Shown piece by piece: positions 51,088 through 59,403 of a DNA stretch of 60,905 nucleotides (the stretch's first letter is position 1; each line of letters begins with the position of its first letter). A model generated the notes under the pieces. It was given only the letters and a program-made list of their open reading frames with translations, did not search any database and was not told the DNA's origin. Origin of the DNA: Clostridiales bacterium (GTDB taxonomy: Bacteria > Bacillota > Clostridia > Oscillospirales > Oscillospiraceae). The stretch lies in assembly GCA_019418625.1 (NCBI GenBank), contig DYBL01000014.1, positions 1 through 60,905 of the forward strand, written 5' to 3'. Both the position numbers and the translations under genes were made by a program.

Positions 51088-52932
51088 TTACTCCGCCGCA
51101 TCCTGCTTTGCTTTGGCGGCGGGCCCTTTCTTTGTGGTTTCTTTCTTGCGTGCGGCAGGCTTTTTGGCAGCCGCGCTTTTCTTGGCAGTGGTCTTTTTGG
51201 CGGTCGTGGTCCGCTTGCGGGCAGCCGGCTTCTTGGCAGCGGGAGCGGCCTCCACGGGCGCCTCCTCCGCGGCGGGAGCAGCCTCTGCGGGTGCCTCCTC
51301 CACAGCAGGAGCGACCTCCACGGGCGCCTCCTCCACGGCGGGAGCAGCCTCTGCGGGCGTCTCCTCCACGGCGGGAGCGGCCTCCACGGGCGCCTCTTCC
51401 ACGGCGGGAGCGGCCTCCACGGGCGCCTCCCCCACAGCGGGAGCAGCCTCCACGGGCGTCTCCTCCACAGCGGGAGCGGCCTCTACCGGAGGCCAGGGCT
51501 GGCCGGTGATGCCCGCGTAGATCCGCAGGTACTCCCCAGCGCTGCGCTTCCAGCTGAAGTCGCAGGACATGGCCCGCTGACGCAGACGGCCAAATGCGTC
51601 GGGGTAATCCTTATAGAGATACACGGCCTCCCGGATCACATACAGCATATCGCCGCTGGCGTAGTTGGCAAAGGTGAAGCCGGTGCCGGCATCCCGCCAG
51701 GCCTCGTAGGGCTGCACCGTATCCTTCAGTCCGCCGGTCTCCCGAACGATGGGCACCGTGCCGTAACGCATGGCGATCATCTGGCTCAATCCGCAGGGTT
51801 CGCTCTTGGAGGGCATGAGGAACAGGTCCGCGCCGGCATAAATGGCCATGGACAGGTCCTCGTTGTAGTCCAGCCGGACGGCCATACGGCCGGGATACTG
51901 CTGGGATGCCCAGTGGAAGAACTCCTCATACTTGCGGTCGCCCTTGCCCAGGATGACCAGCTGGAGCGGGAGTTCCATCATATCATGGAGCACCTCACAA
52001 ATCAAGTCCAGGCCCTTGTGGGACACCAGGCGGCTGACGATGCCCACGATGGGCACGTAGGGCTCTTCCCGCAGCCCCAGCAGCCGCTGCAGCTCCGCCT
52101 TGCACACGTCCTTGCCGCTCATGTCGTCCTTGGAGTAGTTCCGGGCGATATGCGTGTCGGCAGCGGGGTCGTATCGGGCCATATCGATGCCGTTGAGCAC
52201 GCCGGAGAGCTTGTAGCCGCACTGGCGCATGATGCCGTCCAGCCGGTGGGCAAAGTATGCCATCTTCAGCTCGTTGGCGTAGGTGGGGGAGACGGCGTTG
52301 ACCGCATCGGCGCACAAGATGGCGCCCTTGAGCAGGTTCACGTCCCCGTCCATGAGGATGGTGCCGTCGTCCGCCCAGCCGTGGTCCAGGCCGAACAGGT
52401 CGCCCAGGGTGTTCTTGCCGTAGCGGCCCTGGTACTCGATGTTGTGGATGGTCAGCGTGGTGCGGATGCTGCGGAAGCGGTCCTCCCGCACGCCGTCGTC
52501 CTTGAGGTAGATGGGCACCAGCGCCGTCTGCCAGTCGTTGCAGTGGATCACCTCAGGCCAGAAGCCCAGGTGGGGCAGCATGCGCACCACGGCCCGGGAG
52601 AAGAAGCCGAAGCGCTCTCCGTCATCCATGTAGCCGTAGAGGTCGGGACGGTTGAAATACTGCTCGTTGTCCAGGAAGTACCAGGTCACGCCGTCCTTCT
52701 CCATGGAGAAAAGGCCGCAGTAGTTGTGCCGCCAGGCAAGGTCCACATAGTCATAGCAAAGATAGGTCAGCTGATCGCCGAAGCGCTCTTTCACCCGCTG
52801 GTACAGCGGCAGGATCACCGCCACCTGGGCACCTTCGGCTGCCAGAGCCGGAGGCAGGGAGCCGGCCACGTCTGCAAGACCGCCGGTTTTACAAAACGGA
52901 ACAGCCTCGCTGGTTGCATACAGAATCTTCAT
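51088..52932 (-). CDS. glgA: Glycogen synthase with repeat linker and histone-like basic tail
   Basis: 614 residues; the catalytic core (1-480) matches GT5 glycogen synthase in full: FCKTGGLADVAGSLP (ADP-glucose Lys), VIHCNDWQTALVP, VSRLVSHKGLDLI and SKSEPCGLSQMIAMRYG. After it come seven 11-residue repeats of the type PVEAAPAVEEA (about 482-558) plus a partial one, then a 48-residue tail rich in Lys and Ala (KKPAARKRTTTAKKTTAKKS and so on). The tail resembles AlgP or histone H1 C-termini that bind nucleic acid or polyanions. GlgA normally ends near residue 480. Start 52932 follows AAAGGAG. Confidence 0.95.
   Translation of the reverse strand: MKILYATSEAVPFCKTGGLADVAGSLPPALAAEGAQVAVILPLYQRVKERFGDQLTYLCYDYVDLAWRHNYCGLFSMEKDGVTWYFLDNEQYFNRPDLYGYMDDGERFGFFSRAVVRMLPHLGFWPEVIHCNDWQTALVPIYLKDDGVREDRFRSIRTTLTIHNIEYQGRYGKNTLGDLFGLDHGWADDGTILMDGDVNLLKGAILCADAVNAVSPTYANELKMAYFAHRLDGIMRQCGYKLSGVLNGIDMARYDPAADTHIARNYSKDDMSGKDVCKAELQRLLGLREEPYVPIVGIVSRLVSHKGLDLICEVLHDMMELPLQLVILGKGDRKYEEFFHWASQQYPGRMAVRLDYNEDLSMAIYAGADLFLMPSKSEPCGLSQMIAMRYGTVPIVRETGGLKDTVQPYEAWRDAGTGFTFANYASGDMLYVIREAVYLYKDYPDAFGRLRQRAMSCDFSWKRSAGEYLRIYAGITGQPWPPVEAAPAVEETPVEAAPAVGEAPVEAAPAVEEAPVEAAPAVEETPAEAAPAVEEAPVEVAPAVEEAPAEAAPAAEEAPVEAAPAAKKPAARKRTTTAKKTTAKKSAAAKKPAARKKETTKKGPAAKAKQDAAE
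51235..51489 (-). repeat. 33-bp tandem repeats coding the GlgA linker
   Basis: Seven full 33-bp units and one partial unit encode an 11-residue acidic/proline repeat. The units differ by a few bases. In-frame gain or loss by slippage is expected. Confidence 0.85.
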
Positions 52933-53034
52933 ATTTTTTCTCCTTTCCTGTTCCCTTTCCAAAACAAAGGGCGGGGAGCACCCTCCCCTGTGCCGCCCCG
53001 CAGGCGGCTATCCGGACGCGGCATCCGCCGCTCC

Positions 53035-53064
53035 CGAGAAAAGGGGGGACGGCGTCCCCCCTCT
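53035..53064 (-). terminator. Intra-operon hairpin between glgD and glgA
   Basis: GGGGGGAC / GTCCCCCC with loop GCC on the minus strand, followed by TTTTC, lies in the 141-bp gap between glgD and glgA. It is probably a partial terminator that sets GlgA/GlgP levels. The rest of the gap has further GC-rich inverted repeats and no gene. Confidence 0.6.
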
Positions 53065-53073
53065 TCATACAAT

Positions 53074-54186
53074 TTAAACCACGCTGCCCTTGGCCAGCAC
53101 GATGGGATAGGTGGCATGACCCATGAGCGTGCGGTCCGCCAGCACCTCCACATCCTTGTCCGCGATGATATAGGCCAGCTGGGCATTGCGCCGGATGATG
53201 TCCTCCTTGAAGAGCACGCAGTTGCGCACCACGGCGCCGACCTCCACCACCACGCCGGGGAACAGGATGGAGTTTTCCACCGTGCCCTCGATGCGGCAGC
53301 CGTCGGCCACCAGGGAGTTGACGCACTTGCCCTCCGAGCCGATATAGGTGGAGGACTTGTCGGCTCCCTTGGCCCGGATGGGCCGCTGGGCGCAGAACAG
53401 GTCCGCCCGGATGGCGGGGTCCAGCAGCTGCATGCTGCGGTCATAGTACTCCTGCACGGAGCGGATCTGGGCAGCAAAGCCCTTCCAGATGTAGCAGCGC
53501 AGGTTCAGCGTGTCCTTCTTGGCCCGCAGCACGTCCCGCCGCCAGCTGAACTGGTCCTTGGCGGCGCACTCGTCCACCAGCTCCTTGAGCATGGCCGTGG
53601 AAATGATGTACACCTCCAGGCCCCGGTAGCCACGGGGACGGTGGAGGTTATAGAGCACCTCCGTGACACGGCCTTCCTCGTTCTTTTCAAAATAGGTACC
53701 GTCCTCGGTGGCAAAGCTGTCGTCTCCGCAGACCACGGTGATGTCCGCGCCGGACTTCACATGGGACTCATACACATCGGAAAGAGGCAGGTTCACCACC
53801 AGGTCGCCGTCCATGAGGGCCACATAGTCCTGCCGGATGGTGTCCAGGTAGCTGCGCACGCCGGCCAGAGCCTCCATTTTGCCCCGGAAGGGCAGAACGC
53901 CCCAGTTGCGCTGATAGTTGAACGGAGGCAGAATGCGCAGACCGCCCCGCTTACGGGAAAGATCCCACACCTTGCCGGTACCCAGATGGTCCACCATGCT
54001 CTGATAGCGGCCGTGGAGCACCACGCCCACGTCCGTGACGCCGGCGTTGACCAGATTGGAAAGGGCGAAGTCTACCGCCCGGTAGCGGCCGCCGAAGGGG
54101 ATGGAGGCCGCGGAACGGATCTCGGTCAGTTCCCGCAGATCGTTGCGCTTTTCATAGGAAAAGATGATACCGTGCAGACCGTTCAT
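53074..54186 (-). CDS. glgD: Glucose-1-phosphate adenylyltransferase regulatory subunit GlgD
   Basis: 370 residues. It has the GlgC-like nucleotidyltransferase and left-handed helix domains, but the GGxGxRL nucleotide loop is replaced by GIIFSYEKRNDLREL, the mark of the GlgD subunit. SIPFGGRYRAVDFALSNLVN aligns with the GlgC substrate loop. In Firmicutes GlgD pairs with GlgC to raise activity. It overlaps glgC by 4 bp. Confidence 0.95.
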   Translation of the reverse strand: MNGLHGIIFSYEKRNDLRELTEIRSAASIPFGGRYRAVDFALSNLVNAGVTDVGVVLHGRYQSMVDHLGTGKVWDLSRKRGGLRILPPFNYQRNWGVLPFRGKMEALAGVRSYLDTIRQDYVALMDGDLVVNLPLSDVYESHVKSGADITVVCGDDSFATEDGTYFEKNEEGRVTEVLYNLHRPRGYRGLEVYIISTAMLKELVDECAAKDQFSWRRDVLRAKKDTLNLRCYIWKGFAAQIRSVQEYYDRSMQLLDPAIRADLFCAQRPIRAKGADKSSTYIGSEGKCVNSLVADGCRIEGTVENSILFPGVVVEVGAVVRNCVLFKEDIIRRNAQLAYIIADKDVEVLADRTLMGHATYPIVLAKGSVV

Positions 54187-55391
54187 TTGGACACCTCCTC
54201 ACCATTGCGGCCCAGCATGACGCCGGGACGAACCTTCTTGCCGTCTTCCAGCACGCACTCGGGCGCCAGCACCGTCAGTCCCCAGGGGGCGGGCGCCGTG
54301 CGCTCCGGGGTGCCGCCCACCTGGCAGCCCTCGCCGATGGAGCAGTTCTCGCCCAGGATGGCGTATTCCACCACGGCGCCGGGCTTGACCTCGGTGCCGG
54401 GCATGAGCACAGAGTAGCTGACCCGGGCGCCCTTGCCCACCTTCACGTTGGGCGCCAGGACGGAGTTTTCCACAGTGCCCTCCAGCTCGCTGCCGCGGTT
54501 GATGGCGCTGTGGGTCACCTGGCAGTCCGCACCCAGATAGGCCGGCGGCGCGTTGACGGAGCGGGCGTAAATGGGCCAGGACTCATCCAGCAGGTCCAGG
54601 CCGGACTCGGGAGAGAGCATATCCATATTGGCGTCCCAGAGAGACTCCAGGGTGCCCACGTCCTTCCAGTAGCCGGCAAAGCGGTAGGCCGCCATGCGCT
54701 CACCGTCCCGCAGCATGGCGGGGATGACGTTCTTGCCGAAGTCGTTTTCGGAGGCGGGGTCGGCCTCGTCCTCGGTTAAGTACTTGCGCAGGGTCTGCCA
54801 GGAGAATACGTAGATGCCCATGGAGGCCAGGTTGCTCTTGGGCTCCTTGGGTTTTTCGGCGAACTCCGTGATCATGTCCTGCTCGTCCACGCTCATGATG
54901 CCGAAGCGGGACGCCTCTGCCCAGGGCACCTCCATGACGGAGATGGTGCACGCGGCGTTTGCCTCCTTGTGGCGCTCCACCATCTTGGAGTAGTCCATCT
55001 TATAGATATGGTCGCCGGAGAGGATCACCACGTAGTCGGGGTCATAGAGGTCGATGAAGCCGATGTTCTGATAGATGGCGTTGGCAGTGCCCTTGTACCA
55101 GGTGCCGCCCTTGCTGCCCATGTAGGGGGGCAGGATGTGGACGCCGCCGGTGGAGCCGTCCAGGTCCCAGGGCTGACCGCTGCCGATGTAGCTGTTGAGC
55201 TCCAGGGGGCGGTACTGGGTCAGGACGCCTACGGTGTCGATGCCGGAATTGGTGCAGTTGGAAAGGGGGAAGTCGATGATGCGGTACTTCCCGCCGAAGG
55301 GGACCGCGGGTTTCGCCATTTCACCGGTCAGGACATAGAGTCTGCTGCCCTGGCCGCCGGCCAGCAACATGGCGATACATTCTTTTTTCAT
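54183..55391 (-). CDS. glgC: Glucose-1-phosphate adenylyltransferase GlgC
   Basis: 402 residues. GlgC makes ADP-glucose from glucose-1-phosphate and ATP, the committed step of glycogen synthesis. AMLLAGGQGSRLYVLTGEMA (nucleotide loop), KPAVPFGGKYRIIDFPLSN, VVILSGDHIYKMDY (catalytic Asp) and EKPKEPKSNLASMGIYVF are standard. The C-terminal hexapeptide-type helix domain is complete. It overlaps glgB by 4 bp and glgD by 4 bp. Confidence 0.97.
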   Translation of the reverse strand: MKKECIAMLLAGGQGSRLYVLTGEMAKPAVPFGGKYRIIDFPLSNCTNSGIDTVGVLTQYRPLELNSYIGSGQPWDLDGSTGGVHILPPYMGSKGGTWYKGTANAIYQNIGFIDLYDPDYVVILSGDHIYKMDYSKMVERHKEANAACTISVMEVPWAEASRFGIMSVDEQDMITEFAEKPKEPKSNLASMGIYVFSWQTLRKYLTEDEADPASENDFGKNVIPAMLRDGERMAAYRFAGYWKDVGTLESLWDANMDMLSPESGLDLLDESWPIYARSVNAPPAYLGADCQVTHSAINRGSELEGTVENSVLAPNVKVGKGARVSYSVLMPGTEVKPGAVVEYAILGENCSIGEGCQVGGTPERTAPAPWGLTVLAPECVLEDGKKVRPGVMLGRNGEEVSK

Positions 55392-57310
55392 GTTTTCTCC
55401 AGCTCCTTTGCCTTACTTTTCTTTCTGGGCTTGGGGAACGTCCCCTCTCCCCGCAGGAACACCGCGCCGAACGCCGGGATGCGGATCGCCGCGGAGCACT
55501 CCCGCCCGTGGGAGGGAATGGCCTCCACCGGCACCGGCTGGGTATCCCCGAACCCGGCGCCGCCGTAGATCTCTGCATCCGTGTTGAACACGGGGACGTA
55601 CCTGCGGTGGGCGGGCACGCCCATCCGGTAGTCTTCATAGGTGTTGGGTGAGAAGTTGATGGCGCACAGCAGGTCGCGGCCCTTGCGGTCCTTGCGCAAA
55701 AACACCACCACATTGTTGTGGTTATCGTCACTCACCAGCCACTCGAAGCCCTCCCAATCAAAATCGATCTCCCAAAGGGCGGGCTCCTTTTTGTAGAAGG
55801 CGTTGATCTCCTTGAAAAAGCGGTGGATCTTCTGATTTTCCGGCTGCTGGAGCAAATACCAGTCCAGCTGGCCGTCGGAATCCCACTCGTGCCACTGACC
55901 CAGCTCCGCGCCCATGAACAAGAGCTTTTTGCCCGGGTGGGCCAGGAGGTAGGCGTAAAATCCCTTCAGGCACCGGAGCTGATTTTCGTAGTCGCCGGGC
56001 ATCTTGCCCACCACGGAGCCTTTCATGTGCACCACCTCGTCATGGGAGATGGGCAGCACGAAATTCTCCGAGAAGGCATACATCATGGAGAAGGTGATGT
56101 CCTTGTGATGGTCCTGCCGGAACCAGGGGTCCATCTTCAGGTAGTGGCACATGTCGTTCATCCAGCCCATGTTCCACTTGAGATTGAAGCCCAGCCCCCC
56201 CACGTCGGCGGGACGGCTGACCATGGGCCAGGCGGTGGACTCCTCTGCGATCATCAGTACATTGGGATTATAGGCGAACGCCATGGCGTTGAGCTCGCGC
56301 AAAAAGTCGATGGCCTCCAGATTTTCATGGCCGCCGTAGCAGTTGGGGGTCCAGGCCCCGCCCTGGCGGTCATAGTCCAGATACAGCATGGACGCCACCG
56401 CGTCCACCCGCAGGCCGTCGATGTGGTACTCCTCCAGCCAGAAGCGGGCGGAGGAGAACAGGAAGCTCTTGACCTCGGGACGGCCGTAGTCAAAGACCCG
56501 GGTGCCCCAGCTGGCGTGCTCCCACTTGTTGGGGTCGCTGTATTCATAGCAGCAGGTGCCGTCGAACTCATAGAGTCCCTGGGCGTCCTTGCAGAAGTGG
56601 GCGGGCACCCAGTCCAAAATCACGGCGATGCCGTTTTTGTGCATATGGTTGACGAACCACATGAAGTCCTTGGGCGTTCCGAACCGGGAGGTGGGGGCGA
56701 AATACCCCGTGCACTGATAGCCCCAGGAGTCGTCCAGGGGGTGCTCCGTCACCGGCAGCAGCTCAATGGCCGTATAGCCCATTTCCTTTACATAGGCCGC
56801 CAGGTCCTTGGCCAGGTCCCGGTAGTCGATGAAGTCCCCGTTGTCCCGCTTTTTCCAGGAGCCCAGGTGCACTTCATAGATGTTCAGAGGGGACTGATAG
56901 ACCGGGTGCTTGCCCTGCTTTGCCCGGAAGGCACCGTCCGTCCAGCGGAAGCCGCGGATGTCGTACAGCTTGCTGGCGGTGGCAGGGCGGGTCTCCGTAT
57001 GGAAGCCATAAGGGTCGGCCTTCATGCGCATCTGCCCGTCCGGTCCCGTGACCGCATATTTATAGGCGGTGTACTCCTTCAGCCCGGGAATAAAGCCCTC
57101 CCACTCCTCGCCCTTGCGGACCAGGCGGTTGGCCTTGGGATTCCATTCGTTGAAATCGCCCACCACGGACACGCTCTTGGCGTGGGGCGCCCAGACCCGG
57201 AAAAGCCAGCCGTCCTTGCCCCGCCGCTGGGCAGGGTGAGCGCCGAACCAGTGCCAGCCGTCGGTCATCTGGCCCGCATGGTAACGTTCCGCCTCTTTTT
57301 TCATTGCCAT
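55388..57310 (-). CDS. glgB: 1,4-alpha-glucan branching enzyme GlgB
   Basis: 640 residues, GH13. GlgB adds alpha-1,6 branches to glycogen. CBM48 domain (about 15-125), then the barrel with IDGLRVDAVASMLYLDY (nucleophile Asp, about 311), MIAEESTAWP (acid/base Glu, about 358) and LPISHDEVVHMKGS (transition-state Asp, about 426), and a C-terminal beta domain. Start 57310 follows GAGAGGAG. It is first gene of the glycogen operon, about 90 nt after the mapped promoter. Confidence 0.96.
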   Translation of the reverse strand: MAMKKEAERYHAGQMTDGWHWFGAHPAQRRGKDGWLFRVWAPHAKSVSVVGDFNEWNPKANRLVRKGEEWEGFIPGLKEYTAYKYAVTGPDGQMRMKADPYGFHTETRPATASKLYDIRGFRWTDGAFRAKQGKHPVYQSPLNIYEVHLGSWKKRDNGDFIDYRDLAKDLAAYVKEMGYTAIELLPVTEHPLDDSWGYQCTGYFAPTSRFGTPKDFMWFVNHMHKNGIAVILDWVPAHFCKDAQGLYEFDGTCCYEYSDPNKWEHASWGTRVFDYGRPEVKSFLFSSARFWLEEYHIDGLRVDAVASMLYLDYDRQGGAWTPNCYGGHENLEAIDFLRELNAMAFAYNPNVLMIAEESTAWPMVSRPADVGGLGFNLKWNMGWMNDMCHYLKMDPWFRQDHHKDITFSMMYAFSENFVLPISHDEVVHMKGSVVGKMPGDYENQLRCLKGFYAYLLAHPGKKLLFMGAELGQWHEWDSDGQLDWYLLQQPENQKIHRFFKEINAFYKKEPALWEIDFDWEGFEWLVSDDNHNNVVVFLRKDRKGRDLLCAINFSPNTYEDYRMGVPAHRRYVPVFNTDAEIYGGAGFGDTQPVPVEAIPSHGRECSAAIRIPAFGAVFLRGEGTFPKPRKKSKAKELEKT

Positions 57311-57406
57311 GGTTTTGCTCCTCTCCCCGGGTAAGCGCCCGCAGGCCGCCCGGGTTTGTTTTCCTGGGTACGTTCAGCAGATGATAGTCCACTATATATT
57401 GTGTAT

Positions 57407-57435
57407 ATTATACTTCTTCCAGGAAATACCGTCAA
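57407..57435 (-). promoter_or_regulatory. Promoter of the glycogen operon
   Basis: On the minus strand TTGACG (57430-57435), 17 bp, perfect TATAAT (57407-57412), giving a leader of about 90 nt before glgB. The region upstream (57440-57600) is AT-rich and holds no convincing gene. Confidence 0.85.
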
Positions 57436-57611
57436 GGATGCTCCTGTCGAAAAAGCACCCTGTTTTTTGTTTTAATTCACCATTTTCAACGAGTAATTTT
57501 TTGTATTTTTTGGTAATATTCTTCAATAAAATGGCAGTTTTACGGGGAAAATGGGTAAATTTTACTTTTTCCTTATGCAAATTTTCAAACACCTCCCGCC
57601 TGCGCTCCGTC

Positions 57612-57640
57612 TTGCTTTTCCCCTTGGCGGCTGGTATAAT
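57612..57640 (+). promoter_or_regulatory. Promoter of the TauE/SafE-racemase transcript
   Basis: TTGCTT (57612-57617), 17 bp, perfect TATAAT (57635-57640), about 40 bp before the transporter start. Confidence 0.75.
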
Positions 57641-57682
57641 AACTCGAATTTTGCAAGATAGAAAGGGACGGTGCCCCCTGCC

Positions 57683-58504
57683 ATGGACGCGTTGTTTTCT
57701 CCGCTTACTTCTTTCACCGTGGATGGTTTTCCCCTTTGGATCATTCTTCTGATCTGCGTGGGCGTATTCTTAGCCTCCTTCATGGACGCCATCGCCGGAG
57801 GCGGCGGCATCATCTCCGTGCCCACTTACCTGATGGCGTTCCACAATATCCCCACCTATTACGCCCTGGGCACCAACAAGCTCTCTTCCGGTATCGGCAC
57901 CATCTTCTCCACTGCCCGCTTCATCCGGCAGGGCTATGTGCGCTGGAAGCTGTTTGCCCCCTCCATCGCCTTTGCCCTTACCGGCTCCATGTGCGGCACC
58001 TGGCTCCAGCTCCATACGCCGGACAAGGTGCTCAAATACCTTTTGCTGCTGGTTTTGCCGGTGGTGGCGGTGGTGACGCTGCGCAACCGCAGCTGGCCCG
58101 ATGAGCCCGGCGAGATCTCCTTTGCCGCCCAGGCGGCCATCGTGTGGAGCGCCTCCTTCGTGATCGGCGGCTATGACGGCTATTACGGTCCCGGCACCGG
58201 CACGTTCCTTATGATCATTTTCATCCGCCTGGCCAAGCTGGACACCCGCAACGCCGCCGGCGGTGTGAAGGTCATCAATCTCTCTTCCAATCTTGGCAGT
58301 CTCTTCACATCCCTGGTCTCCGGGTATGTGTACATCGGTGTGGGCCTCATCTCCGCCCTGGCCTCCATTGCCGGGCACTATCTGGGCGCGGGCCTGGCCA
58401 TCAAAAACGGCAGCCGCATCGTCCGCCCCACGGTGATCCTGGTGCTGATCCTGCTGACCATCAAGGTGGGCAGCGAGCTGCTGTTCCCGGAATTCTGGGC
58501 CTGA
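57683..58504 (+). CDS. TauE/SafE (TSUP) family membrane transporter
   Basis: 273 residues with eight or so membrane helices in two related halves. The family signature AIAGGGGIISVPTYL (about residue 40), ALGTNKLSSGIGT and the second-half GGYDGYYGPGTGTFL are clear. Relatives export sulfite, sulfoacetate or other small organic anions; this substrate is unknown. Start is uncertain: ATG 57683 or an in-frame GTG at 57671, with AAAGGGA badly spaced for both. The racemase gene follows by 11 bp, so an acidic amino-acid-related substrate is possible. Confidence 0.85.
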   Translation: MDALFSPLTSFTVDGFPLWIILLICVGVFLASFMDAIAGGGGIISVPTYLMAFHNIPTYYALGTNKLSSGIGTIFSTARFIRQGYVRWKLFAPSIAFALTGSMCGTWLQLHTPDKVLKYLLLLVLPVVAVVTLRNRSWPDEPGEISFAAQAAIVWSASFVIGGYDGYYGPGTGTFLMIIFIRLAKLDTRNAAGGVKVINLSSNLGSLFTSLVSGYVYIGVGLISALASIAGHYLGAGLAIKNGSRIVRPTVILVLILLTIKVGSELLFPEFWA

Positions 58505-58515
58505 GGAGGGACATT

Positions 58516-59220
58516 ATGAAAAAATCCATCGGTATCTTAGGCGGCATGGGCCCTCTGGCCACCGCCGACCTGCTGCGCAAGATCGTCCTGCTGACCGCGT
58601 CGGACACCGACGGCGGCCACGTCCGGGTCTACGTGGACGATAACCCCTCCATTCCTGACCGGACGGCGGCCATCCTCTCCGGCGGGCCCGACCCCGTGCC
58701 TGCCATGACGGAGTCTTTGCGCAAGCTGGAGGGCTGCGGGGCCGACTGCATCGTCATGCCCTGCAACACCGCCCACTACTTCCTTCCCCGGCTCCAGCCC
58801 CTCACCTCCATTCCCTTCCTCAGCATGCCGGAGGCCGCTGCCCGTGCCTGCGCCGCCCGGTTCCCCGGCAGGCGGGCCGGGATCCTGGCCACCCGCGGCA
58901 CGCTTTCTGCCGGCATCTACCAGCAGGCCCTGGATGCCCAGGGCGTCCACTGGACCGTGCCGGACAGCGAGGCGCAGGACGCGCTGATGGAAGTCATTTA
59001 CGACGGCGTCAAGGCCGGACAGGCTCCGGCATCCTACCGCAGCCGCTTTCTCTCCGTTCTGGAGCGGATGCCCCAGGCAGACTACTTTATCCTCGGCTGC
59101 ACAGAGCTTCCCCTGGCAGTGCAGGCCCTGGAGCTGGATATTCCCGCGGTGGATCCCACAGAGGAGATCGCCCGGACCGCCATCCGCTTTTGCGGATATC
59201 CCACTCTTCCCCGCCCGTAA
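58516..59220 (+). CDS. Aspartate/glutamate racemase family protein
   Basis: 234 residues. The PLP-independent racemase pattern is intact: IGILGGMGPLATADLLRKIV, catalytic Cys in CIVMPCNTAHYF (about 83), GILATRGTLSAGIYQQAL and the second catalytic Cys in FILGCTELPLA (about 195). It interconverts L- and D-aspartate or glutamate. The downstream dicarboxylate/amino-acid symporter fits supply of acidic amino acids, and D-aspartate can be a cell-wall cross-bridge residue (inference). Confidence 0.9.
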   Translation: MKKSIGILGGMGPLATADLLRKIVLLTASDTDGGHVRVYVDDNPSIPDRTAAILSGGPDPVPAMTESLRKLEGCGADCIVMPCNTAHYFLPRLQPLTSIPFLSMPEAAARACAARFPGRRAGILATRGTLSAGIYQQALDAQGVHWTVPDSEAQDALMEVIYDGVKAGQAPASYRSRFLSVLERMPQADYFILGCTELPLAVQALELDIPAVDPTEEIARTAIRFCGYPTLPRP

Positions 59221-59225
59221 AACAC

Positions 59226-59268
59226 GGCCGCGTTGGGGCAAATCGCCCGCACCGCGGCCATTTTCTTT
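59226..59268 (+). terminator. Terminator of the racemase gene
   Basis: GGCCGCG pairs with CGCGGCC around an inner GGGC/GCCC helix, followed by ATTTTCTTT, just after the stop codon. Confidence 0.75.
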
Positions 59269-59403
59269 ACAAATTATTTAAAAATTTGACGCTTCCTTTG
59301 CGCTTTGCTTTACAGGCACCGATTTTTTTGTTATAATATCTCCAAATTGTGCGCATGTTTCGTGTAAAATGACGAAACAAATCATCCTGTTTGAGGTGAA
59401 CCT

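Noticed and set aside
51235..51489. Regular 33-bp repeats resembling a CRISPR array
   Set aside because: They are contiguous, in frame inside glgA and encode an 11-residue repeat. There are no unique spacers and no cas genes.
48571..54417. A very long plus-strand reading frame opposite the glycogen genes
   Set aside because: It is antisense to glgP, glgA and glgD, which have full family motifs. Open antisense frames are expected in GC-rich DNA with G/C third positions.
57392..57592. A 66-codon minus-strand frame upstream of glgB
   Set aside because: It lies across the glycogen promoter in AT-rich DNA, has no ribosome site and no family resemblance.
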